A DNA stretch of 64,000 nt from Flavobacteriaceae bacterium S0862. Its GTDB lineage: Bacteria > Bacteroidota > Bacteroidia > Flavobacteriales > Flavobacteriaceae. Under the pieces are notes generated by a model. That model made no database searches. It worked only from the letters and a program-made list of their open reading frames with translations, and was not told where the DNA came from. This document shows positions 1 through 9,896 of the stretch, piece after piece. Within the stretch, counting starts at the first letter, position 1, and each line of letters begins with the position of its first letter. Position numbers and translations under genes: made by a program. The stretch lies in NCBI GenBank assembly GCA_023015825.1, contig JALKAW010000003.1, positions 186,001-250,000 on the forward strand. The letters run 5' to 3'.

Positions 1-1100
1 TCACGAATGGGTTCTTCTAAATTAAATTTTGAGACATCCATGTCTTCAAATTTTCCATCTGTAATAAGTTTAGGCATCAATTGAAAATGTGGTAGATATA
101 AGTTTCCTTTTTCTCCAATAAACATAGCGCCTTGATCGTGTAGTTTTTCGTTATTCGGTAACATCAAATCCTCGTGCTGCTTAGGTGCGCCTTCACCATC
201 GTACCAAATCCATTTAAAATTTTCAGTGGTATACTTTGTTCCTGGAAATTCGTAGGTGACTACATTTTTTTCAGGGAACCCAAAACCTGTTGGTTGTCGG
301 CATTCTGTTTTAATGGTATTCGGAACATCCAGAGCCAATGCATTGTAAGGCGTGTCAAATATATGAACTCCCATATCACCTAAAGTACCACAACCATAAT
401 CTAATACTTTTCGCCAATTCATAGGATGGTAATACCCTTCTTTATATGGGCGTTCTGGAGATGTGCCTAACCAAAGATTCCAATCTAAATGATTGGGAAC
501 AGGATCGGAACCTTCTGGAGCTGCACCATCAAATCCCCAATTTTTAGGAGACCAAGCGTGAACTGTACTTACTTTCCCAATAATGCCAGACTGAATTAAT
601 AAGGTTGCTAGTTTATAATCGTAAAAGGAATGTACTTGAATTCCCATTTGTGTTACTAAATTTTTGTCTTTTGCCATTTTTTGCATGGCTCTAGCTTCTG
701 TAACATGATGGGTTAAAGGTTTCTGGCAGTATACAGCTTTATTCATTTCCATAGCCATAAGTGAAGCAGGAGCATGTGTGTGATCTGGAGTAGATACCAC
801 AACCGCATCAATTTCATTTTCGAGTTCTTTTAGCATCACACGATAATCCTTATATACTTTCGCATTAGGAAACATTTTATGCGCAGCGTCAAGATAATTA
901 GAATCGACATCGCAAAGTGCTGTGACATCTACAGATGGATGTGAAGACATCGCTTTTAAATCTTCCATTCCCATACCACCGACACCTATGTGAGCAGATC
1001 TAATACGTCCTGGAACCATATTTTTACACGAATTAAGAATTGGCATTATTGCTATTGACGATGCTATAGCAGACGTTTTTATAAAATTCCTTCTTTTCAT
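1..1100 (-). CDS. Gfo/Idh/MocA family oxidoreductase, 3' end cut off by window edge
   Basis: NAD(P)-dependent sugar oxidoreductase family. About 366 residues are present and the stop lies left of base 1. The start ATG (1098-1100) opens a twin-arginine-like leader (MKRRNFIKTSA) followed by a possible lipobox (LNSC), so the enzyme is probably exported or membrane-anchored. The Rossmann motif GVGGMGM follows, and the family EKP motif appears as CQKPLTH, the form common in exported Bacteroidota members. Trp-rich segments (GYYHPMNWR) match the C-terminal substrate domain. The next gene on the same strand is a DUF1080 lipoprotein, a pairing seen in 3-keto-sugar catabolism. The substrate cannot be read from sequence. 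Confidence 0.9.
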   Translation of the reverse strand, partial: MKRRNFIKTSAIASSIAIMPILNSCKNMVPGRIRSAHIGVGGMGMEDLKAMSSHPSVDVTALCDVDSNYLDAAHKMFPNAKVYKDYRVMLKELENEIDAVVVSTPDHTHAPASLMAMEMNKAVYCQKPLTHHVTEARAMQKMAKDKNLVTQMGIQVHSFYDYKLATLLIQSGIIGKVSTVHAWSPKNWGFDGAAPEGSDPVPNHLDWNLWLGTSPERPYKEGYYHPMNWRKVLDYGCGTLGDMGVHIFDTPYNALALDVPNTIKTECRQPTGFGFPEKNVVTYEFPGTKYTTENFKWIWYDGEGAPKQHEDLMLPNNEKLHDQGAMFIGEKGNLYLPHFQLMPKLITDGKFEDMDVSKFNLEEPIR

Positions 1101-1115
1101 TATATAGCTCTGGTA

Positions 1116-1832
1116 TTATAATTTTTTAATTTTTATGTTTTTAAACCATAATGGACTGTCATGATCTTGAAGTCCAATAAATCCTGTTTTTGAAGTTCCG
1201 TAATTTGGGTAGTCTTTCCATTTTCCTTTTACTCTCCTAGCGTTCCAATCGTCTGACCAAGGCACAAACGACAATACTTTTTTACCATTGAGCCAATGTT
1301 CTACTAATTCTTCAGTAAAAATAATTCTAGTAGTATTCCATTCACCAGCAGGTTTAGTGATTTTTACATTATTATCAGGTACATACATAGCATAATCAGC
1401 AGCTGTTTTTTGCCATTCTTGTAAAGTAGCTTTATTGATTGCTTCCCAGCCTAAATCATCAAGCAGTTGATATTCAGGAGAAATTTCTGGAGGACTGTTA
1501 TAACCTTCCTTTAAATGGTAAAAGACACCACTATTGCCACCAGCAGGTAGTTTCCATTCTAGATAGAGTTCAAAATTATCAAATTCTTCCTTTTCATAGA
1601 TTATGTCTTTACCTCCTTGTTTTTCAGATTCTAATCTCTTTTCGGTATCAAAGGTTAAAGCACCATCTTTAATAACCCATTGTTCTGGAAGTGATTCGCC
1701 ATTATAGGCTCGCCACCCTTCTGTTGTTGTACCATCAAACAGGTATAGCCATTCGTCAGTTTCTGAAGTTGATTGGTTTTTGCAAGATGAAATCAATACG
1801 AATATTGAGAGGAATAATAAAAAGTGTTTCAT
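1116..1832 (-). CDS. DUF1080 (3-keto-disaccharide hydrolase family) lipoprotein
   Basis: A 238-residue lipoprotein with signal peptide and lipobox ending ISSC, so it is anchored in the cell envelope. The body matches the DUF1080/3-keto-disaccharide hydrolase fold, a concanavalin-like beta sandwich: the motifs LFDGTTTEGWRAYNG near residue 31, GNSGVFYHLKEG in the middle and the final GFIGLQDHDSPLWFKNIKIK are all diagnostic. Members hydrolyse or eliminate 3-keto-glycosides made by Gfo/Idh/MocA or GMC oxidoreductases. The upstream gene is such an oxidoreductase 15 bp away on the same strand, so the two probably form an operon for periplasmic sugar breakdown. Exact substrate unknown. Confidence 0.88.
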   Translation of the reverse strand: MKHFLLFLSIFVLISSCKNQSTSETDEWLYLFDGTTTEGWRAYNGESLPEQWVIKDGALTFDTEKRLESEKQGGKDIIYEKEEFDNFELYLEWKLPAGGNSGVFYHLKEGYNSPPEISPEYQLLDDLGWEAINKATLQEWQKTAADYAMYVPDNNVKITKPAGEWNTTRIIFTEELVEHWLNGKKVLSFVPWSDDWNARRVKGKWKDYPNYGTSKTGFIGLQDHDSPLWFKNIKIKKL

Positions 1833-1877
1833 ATTTGGTTGGTTGAGTTGCTACTAAGTTAATAAAAAAGAAAGTTT

Positions 1878-2817
1878 TTAATCTTCCTGATAGGCTTTCC
1901 ATTTTTCAGCAAAGGTTTCATTAATGAGCCAAGAAGCATTTTCTGTATTATTCGGATAGTCATCAAAATTGTATATCTCTTTAGTTGTATTGTTTCCAAA
2001 CCATCCTGAATTTTCTGGAACAGACATGAGTGTGTTTGTATCTTCATTCAATCTTCTATCTAAAGCCGCTGATAAAAAAGCTCTTGTTAATCGCCAAGAA
2101 GTGAATAATCCTCCAAAGTGATCCATATCTGGTTCTATTGCTAAACCAAAAAGACCTCCTTCATCACGTTTTGAAAGTACTACATTTGTCATTCGTTGGT
2201 TTCTTGATGATTCGTCGTTTTCGCCTAATAACATCAACCCTGGAATATGATTATTTGTACTAGATGTTGTGCCAATACCACCACCTCGAATGTTTACAAA
2301 GGCAATGACCCGTTCTGGTTTAAAATGTGAAAAGTTGTAGCTATAAACACCTCCAGCGGAATATCCTTGCAGCAATAAAGGCAGTTTACCTACGTCAGGT
2401 ATGTTATTTTTAAAAGATATGGTATCGTGCTTTAATTAATGCGCTGCCGCTACCTTGTTCTGGGTCAACATAGTTACCCCCTCGAAGTGTAACTCCCATG
2501 AGAGCTAATTTTTCATTTTCTGCATAAGTTTTCCATTCGTCTAGAGTTATGTCGCCAAAAGAGCTGCCATTGCTAAAACTTAATATGACTAATACAGCTT
2601 TTATATCATGATTGTTTTCTGGAAGCCATAATCTAAATTTAGCTTCGTCAAAGTCAAGAGATGTTTTTGAAAATACACTAAATGTCCAATCGTCAAGAAA
2701 CTCACCCACTGGTTGAGATATAACAGGAACATCTGAAGGTTTTCTGTCGAGCGCATCAAAGCTACAAGCTGTAATAGACAGAATTACAATACATATTATT
2801 GGAAAATGTTTTTTCAT
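1878..2817 (-). pseudogene. Alpha/beta-hydrolase-fold lipoprotein gene broken by a frameshift
   Basis: Two open frames on the minus strand look like one gene. The first (2817-2410) encodes a lipoprotein leader (ITACS lipobox) and 135 residues, ending at a stop just after ...GSALIKA. The second (ending at 1878) continues in the next frame with DTISFKNNIPDVG and then LLLQGYSAGGVYSYNF, whose GYSAGG is the nucleophile elbow of an alpha/beta hydrolase; the C-terminal part includes DMDHFGG with a plausible catalytic His. The shift is equivalent to one inserted base near 2412-2430. The repaired product would be about 308 residues, a normal esterase length. It could be a true pseudogene or a sequencing error; no slippery site suggests programmed frameshifting. 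Confidence 0.75.
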
Positions 2818-2932
2818 GACGTTTTTTTAAACTCGAAAGACATAGCTTTAAATATACGACTAATTGGCTAGTAAATAACTAGTTTTTTTAGGCTAGAAAT
2901 TTTTAATTACCTTTAAACAAACACCAACCACG

Positions 2933-4195
2933 ATGAAAAAAAGAGACTTTATTAAAACGTTATCCTTCGCTGCATTGGCAACACCTTTATATGGAAGTGT
3001 ATTGCATTCTTCTTTGGAGGAAGTAGTGTCAACAACAGCAACTAACCTTGCTTCAAACGAAGATTTTTGGCTAAAAGTAAGAAGTGATTATAAACTAAAG
3101 CCAGATTATATAAACCTTGAGAGTGGTTATTATAATATCATTCCAACGCCAACACTCGAGGCACTTCATAAGCATATAAACATGGTCAATTATGAAGGGT
3201 CTTATTATATGCGTACCAAAAGAGTTAATGACAAAAAACGAATGGCAGCAAAACTGGCCGCTATTATTAAAAGTCCCACTAAGAATGTAGTAATCACTAG
3301 AAATACGACAGAGTCTTTAGATTTAGTGATTAAAGGAATGAATTGGAAATCTGGAGATGAAGCTGTTTTTGCCATTCAAGATTATGGCGCTATGAGAATG
3401 ATGTTTGAACAAGTAGCAAATCGTTTTGGAGTTGTTAATAAAATTGTTTCTGTTCCCAACCATCCAAAATCTGACGAAGAAATTGTTGAGCTTTATGCCA
3501 ATGCCATTACTCCAAAAACGAAATTGTTGATGGTATGTCATATGATTAATATTTCTGGACATATTTTACCTATTAAAAAGATTTGCCAAATGGCACATAG
3601 CAAAGGCGTAAAAGTAATGGTTGATGGAGCGCATTGTGTGGGTCATTTCGAATTTGATATTAAAGAATTAGAATGTGATTATTATGGTTCTAGTTTGCAT
3701 AAATGGCTAGCTGTTCCGTTAGGAACAGGATTATTATATGTTGCTGATGAACACATAGATACTACGTGGCCTATTTTTGCTTCGCATACAAAAGAATCGG
3801 GAAATATTGCAAAGTTAAACCATACAGGAACAAATCCTGTGTATCATGATTTATCAATAGAAGATGCTATTGACTATTACAATATGTTAGGTGGCGCTAG
3901 AAAGGAAGCTAGATTAAGATATCTTCAAGAATATTGGACAAAACAAGTGAGAGCTTTGCCAAAGATTATTCTTAATACTCCAAAAGAGTCTCATAGAGCC
4001 TGTGGAATTGCCAACGTGGGAATTGAAGGCATCATTCCAACGGATTTAGCTAAAAGATTAATGGATGAATATAAAATTTTTACCGTAGGAATAAATGGAA
4101 AGGTAGTTCGAGGCTGTAGAATAACTCCTAATGTGTTCACAACAATTGAAGAGTTAGATATTTTTGTAGCAGCATTAAAAGAAATGGCTGCCTAA
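2933..4195 (+). CDS. Exported aminotransferase class V-fold PLP enzyme (isopenicillin-N-epimerase-like)
   Basis: A 420-residue fold-type I PLP protein. The N-terminus MKKRDFIKTLSFAALATP resembles a Tat leader with a single Arg, so it is probably exported. The class-V signature is clear: the segment around residues 200-265 includes DGAHCVGHFEFD and SLHKW, with Lys257 the expected Schiff-base lysine. The family includes isopenicillin-N epimerases, cysteine desulfurase-like enzymes and kynureninase-like enzymes; the reaction here cannot be assigned. The gene stands alone on the plus strand, diverging from the hydrolase pseudogene and converging directly on rodA, whose stop codon begins at the next base. 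Confidence 0.85.
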   Translation: MKKRDFIKTLSFAALATPLYGSVLHSSLEEVVSTTATNLASNEDFWLKVRSDYKLKPDYINLESGYYNIIPTPTLEALHKHINMVNYEGSYYMRTKRVNDKKRMAAKLAAIIKSPTKNVVITRNTTESLDLVIKGMNWKSGDEAVFAIQDYGAMRMMFEQVANRFGVVNKIVSVPNHPKSDEEIVELYANAITPKTKLLMVCHMINISGHILPIKKICQMAHSKGVKVMVDGAHCVGHFEFDIKELECDYYGSSLHKWLAVPLGTGLLYVADEHIDTTWPIFASHTKESGNIAKLNHTGTNPVYHDLSIEDAIDYYNMLGGARKEARLRYLQEYWTKQVRALPKIILNTPKESHRACGIANVGIEGIIPTDLAKRLMDEYKIFTVGINGKVVRGCRITPNVFTTIEELDIFVAALKEMAA

Positions 4196-5476
4196 TTACC
4201 ATTCGTTAATTCGGTTTGAGTCTAACTTCACAAATACAAATAGCAGTAAGGTAAAGCCCCAAAGTCCTGAGCCTCCATAACTAAAGAAAGGCAATGGGAT
4301 ACCAATGGTAGGAATTAATCCCATAACCATTCCAATGTTAATCATAAAATGAAGAAATAATATTGATGCAACACTATAGCCATAGATACGACTAAATTGT
4401 GATTTTTGTAACTCAGCAAGATGTAAAATTCTAATAAGAAGTAATACAAACAAAATTACTACAAAACTACTTCCTAAAAAGCCCCATTCTTCACCAACAG
4501 TACTAAAAATATAATCTGTGTGTTGTTCTGGTACAAATTTACCAATGGTACGTGTGCCTTCCATAAATCCTTTTCCAGTAACTCCACCAGAGCTTATCGC
4601 TTTTTCAGATTCATTTAAATTATATAAAATGGTACGTTTCATCTGTTCTAATTTTACTGGATCTTTTTCTAATCGTAGCCAAAGACTAATTCTATCTTGT
4701 TGGTGAGGTTGTAGAATATTGCTATAGAAAAAGTGAACGCCAAAACTAAAAACAATACAAGCTAGCGTAATAAATATGGGTTGAAGGATAGTCCCTTTTT
4801 TCTTCTTTATAAAAAAGTGATATACAAAAATTAAAACAGTAACTATAATTGAAGTTATTAATATCGAAAATTTTAACGCAGAGACTGATAGTAAAATAAT
4901 ACTTAAAAGTAATAGTAAATATATTTGCGGAATACCTTCACGATAAAACACAAAAAAGAAAGCTGCATAAACAATAGTACTTCCAGCATCATTTTGAAGT
5001 AAGATTAAAAACGCAGGTACAAAAATGATTAAAGCAGTTTTAAGCTGGTCCTTAAGAGTTTTTATATTGGTTTGTAGGTCACTTATGTATTTGGCAACAG
5101 CCAAAGCAGTTGCAAATTTGGCAAACTCACTTGGCTGTAATGTAAACCCACCTATGGCATACCACGAAGTTGCACCATTAACTGTTTTTCCAAAAAGAAA
5201 TAAACCAATTAAAGATAGCATTGAAACAAGGTATATGACACTTGCAAAACGTTCATAAAACTTAGCTTCAATAGATAAAACTAAAATGATAAGGACAAAG
5301 GTGAATAAAATAAAAACCAACTGCTTCCCATATGGCTGACTCATATCAAAATAGGAAGTTATTTCACCAGAAGACGATGCAGAAATAATATTAAGCCAAC
5401 CAAAACCAAGCAATAGTAAAAATAGTACTATGGTTATCCAATCAAATTTAAAATTTCGAGTTCTGTTTAAACTCAT
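4196..5476 (-). CDS. rodA: Rod-shape SEDS peptidoglycan polymerase RodA
   Basis: A 426-residue integral membrane protein of the SEDS family (FtsW/RodA/SpoVE), which polymerises lipid II glycan strands with its partner PBP2 during cell elongation. About ten hydrophobic helices are visible. Family motifs include GGFTLQPSEFAKFA near residue 110, GKGFMEGTRT and FVPEQHTDYIFSTVGEEWGFLG near residue 310, and the terminal GIPLPFFSYGGSGLW. Its ATG overlaps the mrdA stop by four bases (ATGA), so translation is probably coupled. It is the last gene of the mreB-mreC-mreD-mrdA-rodA operon. Confidence 0.97.
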   Translation of the reverse strand: MSLNRTRNFKFDWITIVLFLLLLGFGWLNIISASSSGEITSYFDMSQPYGKQLVFILFTFVLIILVLSIEAKFYERFASVIYLVSMLSLIGLFLFGKTVNGATSWYAIGGFTLQPSEFAKFATALAVAKYISDLQTNIKTLKDQLKTALIIFVPAFLILLQNDAGSTIVYAAFFFVFYREGIPQIYLLLLLSIILLSVSALKFSILITSIIVTVLIFVYHFFIKKKKGTILQPIFITLACIVFSFGVHFFYSNILQPHQQDRISLWLRLEKDPVKLEQMKRTILYNLNESEKAISSGGVTGKGFMEGTRTIGKFVPEQHTDYIFSTVGEEWGFLGSSFVVILFVLLLIRILHLAELQKSQFSRIYGYSVASILFLHFMINIGMVMGLIPTIGIPLPFFSYGGSGLWGFTLLLFVFVKLDSNRINEW

Positions 5477-7416
5477 TCTATATCTGTTTGAGTTTGCTCG
5501 TTTTCGATTTTCTTTAAACGTGCATATTGTTCAACAGTCATTAATCCTGAATTGGCATTTATTCTAAATGGTTTCCCAGAAGTAGGTTTTTCGTATTCAT
5601 GTTCTAACGTGTAATCCATGACCCATTTTTCTAAATCGGTTCGTGTAATGTCCCCTTTAATGTATTTTTCAATCATCAAACTGGCAATTCTTCCAGCAAA
5701 ACGAGCTCCAAAATAGCCATTTTCAACTAACACAGCAATGGCAATCTTTGGATTATCTTTAGGGGCAAACGCTACAAAAATAGAATGGTCTGTTAGTTGT
5801 GTTTTTACACCATCAATAACTGTAAAATTTTCGGCTGTACCAGTTTTACCACAAATTTCTATATCTGGAACTTGCAAAAAATATGCAGTTCCTCCAGGTT
5901 TGTTATAAACATCAAATAGCCCTTGAATTACTGGCTCAAAATGTTGCTTATCAATTGAGGTATGATGTTCTGTAGTGTAAGTACTATCAATAGGTTGTCC
6001 TTCAATGGACTTGATAATATGCGGTGTGTAATAGTGTCCTCTATTGGCAATAGCAGCCATCATATTAGCCAATTGTATTGGAGTTACTAGTACTTCTCCT
6101 TGACCAATGGAGTTAGAAATATTGGTGGTTGCTCGCCATCTAAAATCTGGATACATTTTATCATAATAAGTACCATCTGGGATATTTCCTTTTTTTCCAA
6201 TAGTAAGATCATAACCGAGATAATCGCCTAGTCCGAAGCTTTTAATATGACTACTCCAAACATCCATTGCATGGGAGGCGTCATCATATTTATCGATGGT
6301 TCTTCTATATAATGTTGCAAAATAAGAGTTACAAGATTCTGAAATTCCATTAAAAATATTTCTAGTTCCTGTGCCGCAGTGACAACCCATTGGACGCCTA
6401 CCACCATAATTGTATGCTCCTGAACACCTCACCGAAAAGTTTTCATCAATAACTCCTTCTTGCAACGCAGTTAATGCAACAAGTGCCTTAAATGGTGATC
6501 CAGGTTCGTGCATTCGTAACAAACCTTTGTCAATTAAAGGTAAATGGATGGAGTCATTACGTAGCTTTATGTAATTGTCGGAGCGTTCTCGACCAACCAT
6601 TAAATTTGGATTGTATGAAGGTGCAGATACCAAGCTTAAAATTTCGCCACTACTAGGTTCAATAGCAACAATACCACCAACTTTGTTTTGCATGAGCATT
6701 TCTCCATAAGCCTGCAATTTGGCATCAATTGACACTATAATATCTTTTCCAGGTGTAGGAATTGTGTCTTGTTTACCATCATCAAAAGGGCCTATGTCTC
6801 TGTTAAATCGGTTTTTTTGAATAAACTTAACGCCTTTAACACCTCTTAATTCCTTCTCATAAGATTTTTCTATGCCTTGTTTTCCAATAAGATCACCCAT
6901 TTGGTAAAAACCATCAGCTTCAATTTCACCTTGGTTAGCTTCTGCAATAAACCCTAAAACATTAGCACCAATGGTGGTTTGATAATCTCTTAAGGAACGC
7001 TTTTGAATATAAAACCCTTTATATTTCCACATTTTTTCTTGAAGAACAGCATAATCTTTTTTTGATAATTGAGGTACGAAAGGTGATGGTAATCGTGGAG
7101 AATAATTATTTGCTCTACTGAATTTCTTTTTAAAATCGTCTTTACTAATTTTTAATAAAGAACAAAACTCCAAGGTGTCTAAAGGTTCAACTTCTCTTGG
7201 AATTATCATCACATCGTACGATGGTTGGTTGGCAACCAATAACTCGCGATTTCTGTCGTACACATACCCTCGTTTTGGGTAGTAGAATACTTTTCTTATA
7301 GCATTGTCTTCATAAATATTATACGCTTTTCCTGTATATACTTGAAGATAGAAGAGTCTAGCAATAAAAGTGATTCCCACTAAAACAATTATAGAAAAGA
7401 GTAATAGCTTTCTCAT
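5473..7416 (-). CDS. mrdA: Penicillin-binding protein 2, elongation-specific transpeptidase
   Basis: A 647-residue class B penicillin-binding protein, the transpeptidase partner of RodA. It has one N-terminal membrane anchor (residues 4-24), a dimerisation/pedestal region (RGYVYDRNRELLVANQPSYD), and a transpeptidase domain from about residue 240. The three active-site motifs are visible: SPFK (SxxK), SCN (SxN) and KTGTAEN (KTG). The stop overlaps the rodA start, and the start overlaps mreD, giving a tightly packed elongasome operon. Length and order are normal for Flavobacteriia. Confidence 0.97.
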   Translation of the reverse strand: MRKLLLFSIIVLVGITFIARLFYLQVYTGKAYNIYEDNAIRKVFYYPKRGYVYDRNRELLVANQPSYDVMIIPREVEPLDTLEFCSLLKISKDDFKKKFSRANNYSPRLPSPFVPQLSKKDYAVLQEKMWKYKGFYIQKRSLRDYQTTIGANVLGFIAEANQGEIEADGFYQMGDLIGKQGIEKSYEKELRGVKGVKFIQKNRFNRDIGPFDDGKQDTIPTPGKDIIVSIDAKLQAYGEMLMQNKVGGIVAIEPSSGEILSLVSAPSYNPNLMVGRERSDNYIKLRNDSIHLPLIDKGLLRMHEPGSPFKALVALTALQEGVIDENFSVRCSGAYNYGGRRPMGCHCGTGTRNIFNGISESCNSYFATLYRRTIDKYDDASHAMDVWSSHIKSFGLGDYLGYDLTIGKKGNIPDGTYYDKMYPDFRWRATTNISNSIGQGEVLVTPIQLANMMAAIANRGHYYTPHIIKSIEGQPIDSTYTTEHHTSIDKQHFEPVIQGLFDVYNKPGGTAYFLQVPDIEICGKTGTAENFTVIDGVKTQLTDHSIFVAFAPKDNPKIAIAVLVENGYFGARFAGRIASLMIEKYIKGDITRTDLEKWVMDYTLEHEYEKPTSGKPFRINANSGLMTVEQYARLKKIENEQTQTDIE

Positions 7417-7919
7417 TTAGTTTTTCTACTGAATAAAACGGTTATTAAAATACAAAGTATTAAAGTAAAGATACAAGAGAATAACGTCTTTTTTAAGATT
7501 AAAATTATTTTTGAGAAGTTAAAAATTTCTAAGCTAAATAAAAGGAGGTGATGTACGAGAGTGACGATTAAAAAATAGGTTAATCGCTGTCCAATATCTG
7601 TATTACTAAATTTTATGGTTTGATGCTCGTAAATAGCGCCAAAAGAAAATTTTAAAACAACAGGTCTTATGTAGGCTATCGTTACACTTGCTGCAGCATG
7701 AACACCTCCTGAATCTGTAAATAAATCAACAGTTAATCCTAGTAAAAAAGCTAAAAATATAAATAACATTCTATTGTTTTTAATAGGGAATAGAATGATG
7801 AATAAAATGTATAAATATGGATTTATATAACCCAAAAAGTTAATGTGATTAAGCACTAAAACCTGTACCAAAACCAATGCTATAAAGCGAACGATATTTG
7901 TGGTTATGGCGTTATTCAT
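7413..7919 (-). CDS. mreD: Rod shape-determining protein MreD
   Basis: A 168-residue, very hydrophobic protein with about five membrane helices, the usual size of MreD. Sequence conservation in MreD is low. The call rests on topology, on segments such as GYINPYLYILFIILFPIK and LGLTVDLFTDSGGVHAAAS, and on position between mreC and mrdA, with which it overlaps by eight and four bases. MreD links MreC and the cytoskeleton to the RodA/PBP2 synthase. Confidence 0.92.
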   Translation of the reverse strand: MNNAITTNIVRFIALVLVQVLVLNHINFLGYINPYLYILFIILFPIKNNRMLFIFLAFLLGLTVDLFTDSGGVHAAASVTIAYIRPVVLKFSFGAIYEHQTIKFSNTDIGQRLTYFLIVTLVHHLLLFSLEIFNFSKIILILKKTLFSCIFTLILCILITVLFSRKTK

Positions 7920-8733
7920 CTAAGTTGTTCAGATTAGAAATTTCTGCAGCATCTAAATTTTCTATAATATATACATGGCCTATGTTGGTCATGTCATTAA
8001 AAAGTGCAACATCAATTTCAAAGTAATTTTCGGTTTCGTCAGTTTTAAAAGATGCAACAGTCCCAATTGGGATTCCTTTGGGGAAAATAGTTGAAAGCCC
8101 TCCAGTAATAATGGTATCACCAACAACAAAAGTTGCTTGTTTAGGTAAATCGATGAGTTGTACCATATATGGTGAATTACCATTCCAAGTTAAAATACCA
8201 AAATGATTGGTTTTTTTTAGTTGTGCGTTAACACCAATATTTGAGTTTAAAATTGACCTAACTCTGCCATAATTAGGTGATACTTTGTCTATGATACCAA
8301 CGATTCCTTTGGAAGTAATCACTCCAAATTCTTCTTTAATACTATCTTTTTTACCTTTATTGATGGTCAAGTAATTATTGGTTAGGGAGTAACTGTTTTT
8401 ATAAACTTGAGCAGGCGTGTATTTATAATTGGCATTATAGTTTGAAGAGTCTATGAAGGCTTCTTTTAATTTACCTGTTTGAGCGTTAAAAAGAACAGAT
8501 TTAAGCCTATTGTTTTCTTCAAGTAGTATTTGATTTTCTTTTTTTAAACCAAAGTAACCACCAATATTATTTGCTGATTCGTAAATACCTCCTGTTAAAA
8601 AATTAGCTGAATTAATGAATTTGCTTCTGTGATAGGAATGTGATTGGAACGTAAAAATTAGAGATATACAAAACAGCAACAAAAACAAAAGAAAGGTTTT
8701 GTTTCTTATTATAAAATTTATAATCTGTTGCAT
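7912..8733 (-). CDS. mreC: Rod shape-determining protein MreC
   Basis: A 273-residue protein with one N-terminal membrane helix (about 13-29), a coiled-coil stretch containing ENQILLEENNRLKSVL, and the two-lobed beta-rich MreC core, recognised by GVITSKGIVGIIDKVSPNYGRV and by FPKGIPIGTVASFK. MreC sits in the periplasm and activates PBP2/RodA. It starts 10 bp after mreB and overlaps mreD, as expected for a co-transcribed shape operon. Confidence 0.95.
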   Translation of the reverse strand: MQQIINFIIRNKTFLLFLLLFCISLIFTFQSHSYHRSKFINSANFLTGGIYESANNIGGYFGLKKENQILLEENNRLKSVLFNAQTGKLKEAFIDSSNYNANYKYTPAQVYKNSYSLTNNYLTINKGKKDSIKEEFGVITSKGIVGIIDKVSPNYGRVRSILNSNIGVNAQLKKTNHFGILTWNGNSPYMVQLIDLPKQATFVVGDTIITGGLSTIFPKGIPIGTVASFKTDETENYFEIDVALFNDMTNIGHVYIIENLDAAEISNLNNLDE

Positions 8734-8743
8734 GAGTTATGCT

Positions 8744-9772
8744 CTATTTAATCAATACGCTTTTAAACTTTGGAAGGTTTTTTAGTACAATTCCAGTTCC
8801 TCTTACAACTGCTCTTAAAGGGTCTTCGGCAATGTACACAGGTAAATCTGTTTTTAAGGATAAACGCTTATCTAAGCCTCTAAGCATTGATCCTCCACCT
8901 GCAAGGTAAATTCCAGTATTGTAAATGTCTGCTGCTAATTCTGGAGGCGTTTGAGATAATGTTTCCATAACTGAATCTTCAACACGCAAAATGGACTTGT
9001 CTAAAGCTTTAGCAATTTCTCTATAGGAAATATTAACCTGTTTTGGCTTTCCAGTTAGTAAATCACGCCCTTGCACACTCATTTCGTCTGGTGGTAACTC
9101 TAAATCTTCTGTCGCTGCACCAATCTGAATTTTTATTTTTTCAGCAGTTCTATCACCAACATATAAGTTATGTTGCGTTCGCATGTAATAAATAATATCA
9201 TTTGTAAATACATCACCAGCAACTTTGACTGATTTGTCACAAACAATTCCACCAAGCGCAATCACTGCAATTTCGGTAGTGCCACCACCTATATCAACAA
9301 TCATGTTTCCTTTTGGTTGCATAATATCAACACCAATACCAATAGCTGCTGCCATTGGTTCGTGAATTAAATACACTTCTTTGCCATTAACACGCTCACA
9401 CGATTCTTTTACAGCTCGCATTTCTACTTCGGTAATTCCAGAAGGAATACAAACTACCATTCTTAGTGCAGGAGCGAATAATTTCTTTTTTAAAGCAGGA
9501 ATATTTTTAATAAACATGCTTATCATTTGTTCACTAGCATCAAAATCGGCAATCACACCATCTTTTAATGGTCTAATTGTTTTAATGTTTTCGTGTGTTT
9601 TTCCTTGCATTAAATTGGCTTCTTTACCAACTGCTATTATTTTTCCTGAAATACGGTCTCTTGCGACTATCGATGGACTATCTACAACTACTTTATCGTT
9701 GTGGATAATAAGTGTGTTTGCTGTTCCTAAATCTATGGCTATTTCTTCGGTTAAGAAATCAAAAAATCCCAT
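8744..9772 (-). CDS. mreB: Bacterial actin homologue MreB
   Basis: A 342-residue actin-fold ATPase that directs lateral wall synthesis. The actin superfamily motifs are intact: phosphate 1 (DLGTANTLI, near residue 16), connect 1, phosphate 2 (DIGGGTTEIAVIALGG, near 160) and the adenosine motif (AGGGSMLRGLDKRL, near 290). Length is standard. The gene is the first of the shape operon; the 94 bp upstream plus the purH terminator separate it from purH, so it likely has its own promoter, though I could not place a clear TAnnTTTG box. Confidence 0.97.
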   Translation of the reverse strand: MGFFDFLTEEIAIDLGTANTLIIHNDKVVVDSPSIVARDRISGKIIAVGKEANLMQGKTHENIKTIRPLKDGVIADFDASEQMISMFIKNIPALKKKLFAPALRMVVCIPSGITEVEMRAVKESCERVNGKEVYLIHEPMAAAIGIGVDIMQPKGNMIVDIGGGTTEIAVIALGGIVCDKSVKVAGDVFTNDIIYYMRTQHNLYVGDRTAEKIKIQIGAATEDLELPPDEMSVQGRDLLTGKPKQVNISYREIAKALDKSILRVEDSVMETLSQTPPELAADIYNTGIYLAGGGSMLRGLDKRLSLKTDLPVYIAEDPLRAVVRGTGIVLKNLPKFKSVLIK

Positions 9773-9865
9773 GTGCTATTGTAAATTATCTGAGGGTCGT
9801 TAATATTAAATTCTGATTGATTGTAAATGTAATAAAATATACGTTATTATTATGAAAATAGACTT

Positions 9866-9891
9866 CTAAAAAGCAGACTTTATTTTCTGCT
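9866..9891 (-). terminator. Rho-independent terminator after purH
   Basis: Inverted repeat AGCAGA (9872-9877) and TCTGCT (9886-9891) with an eight-base loop. On the minus strand it is followed by TTTTTA, directly downstream of the purH stop and before mreB. Confidence 0.65.
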
Positions 9892-9896
9892 GAAAT

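Noticed and set aside
1878-2817. Programmed ribosomal frameshift in the hydrolase gene
   Set aside because: No slippery heptamer or downstream structure is visible at the junction, and the family is not known to use one.
9381-9803. 140-residue plus-strand open frame opposite mreB
   Set aside because: It is antisense to a highly conserved gene and its translation shows no family; a shadow frame.
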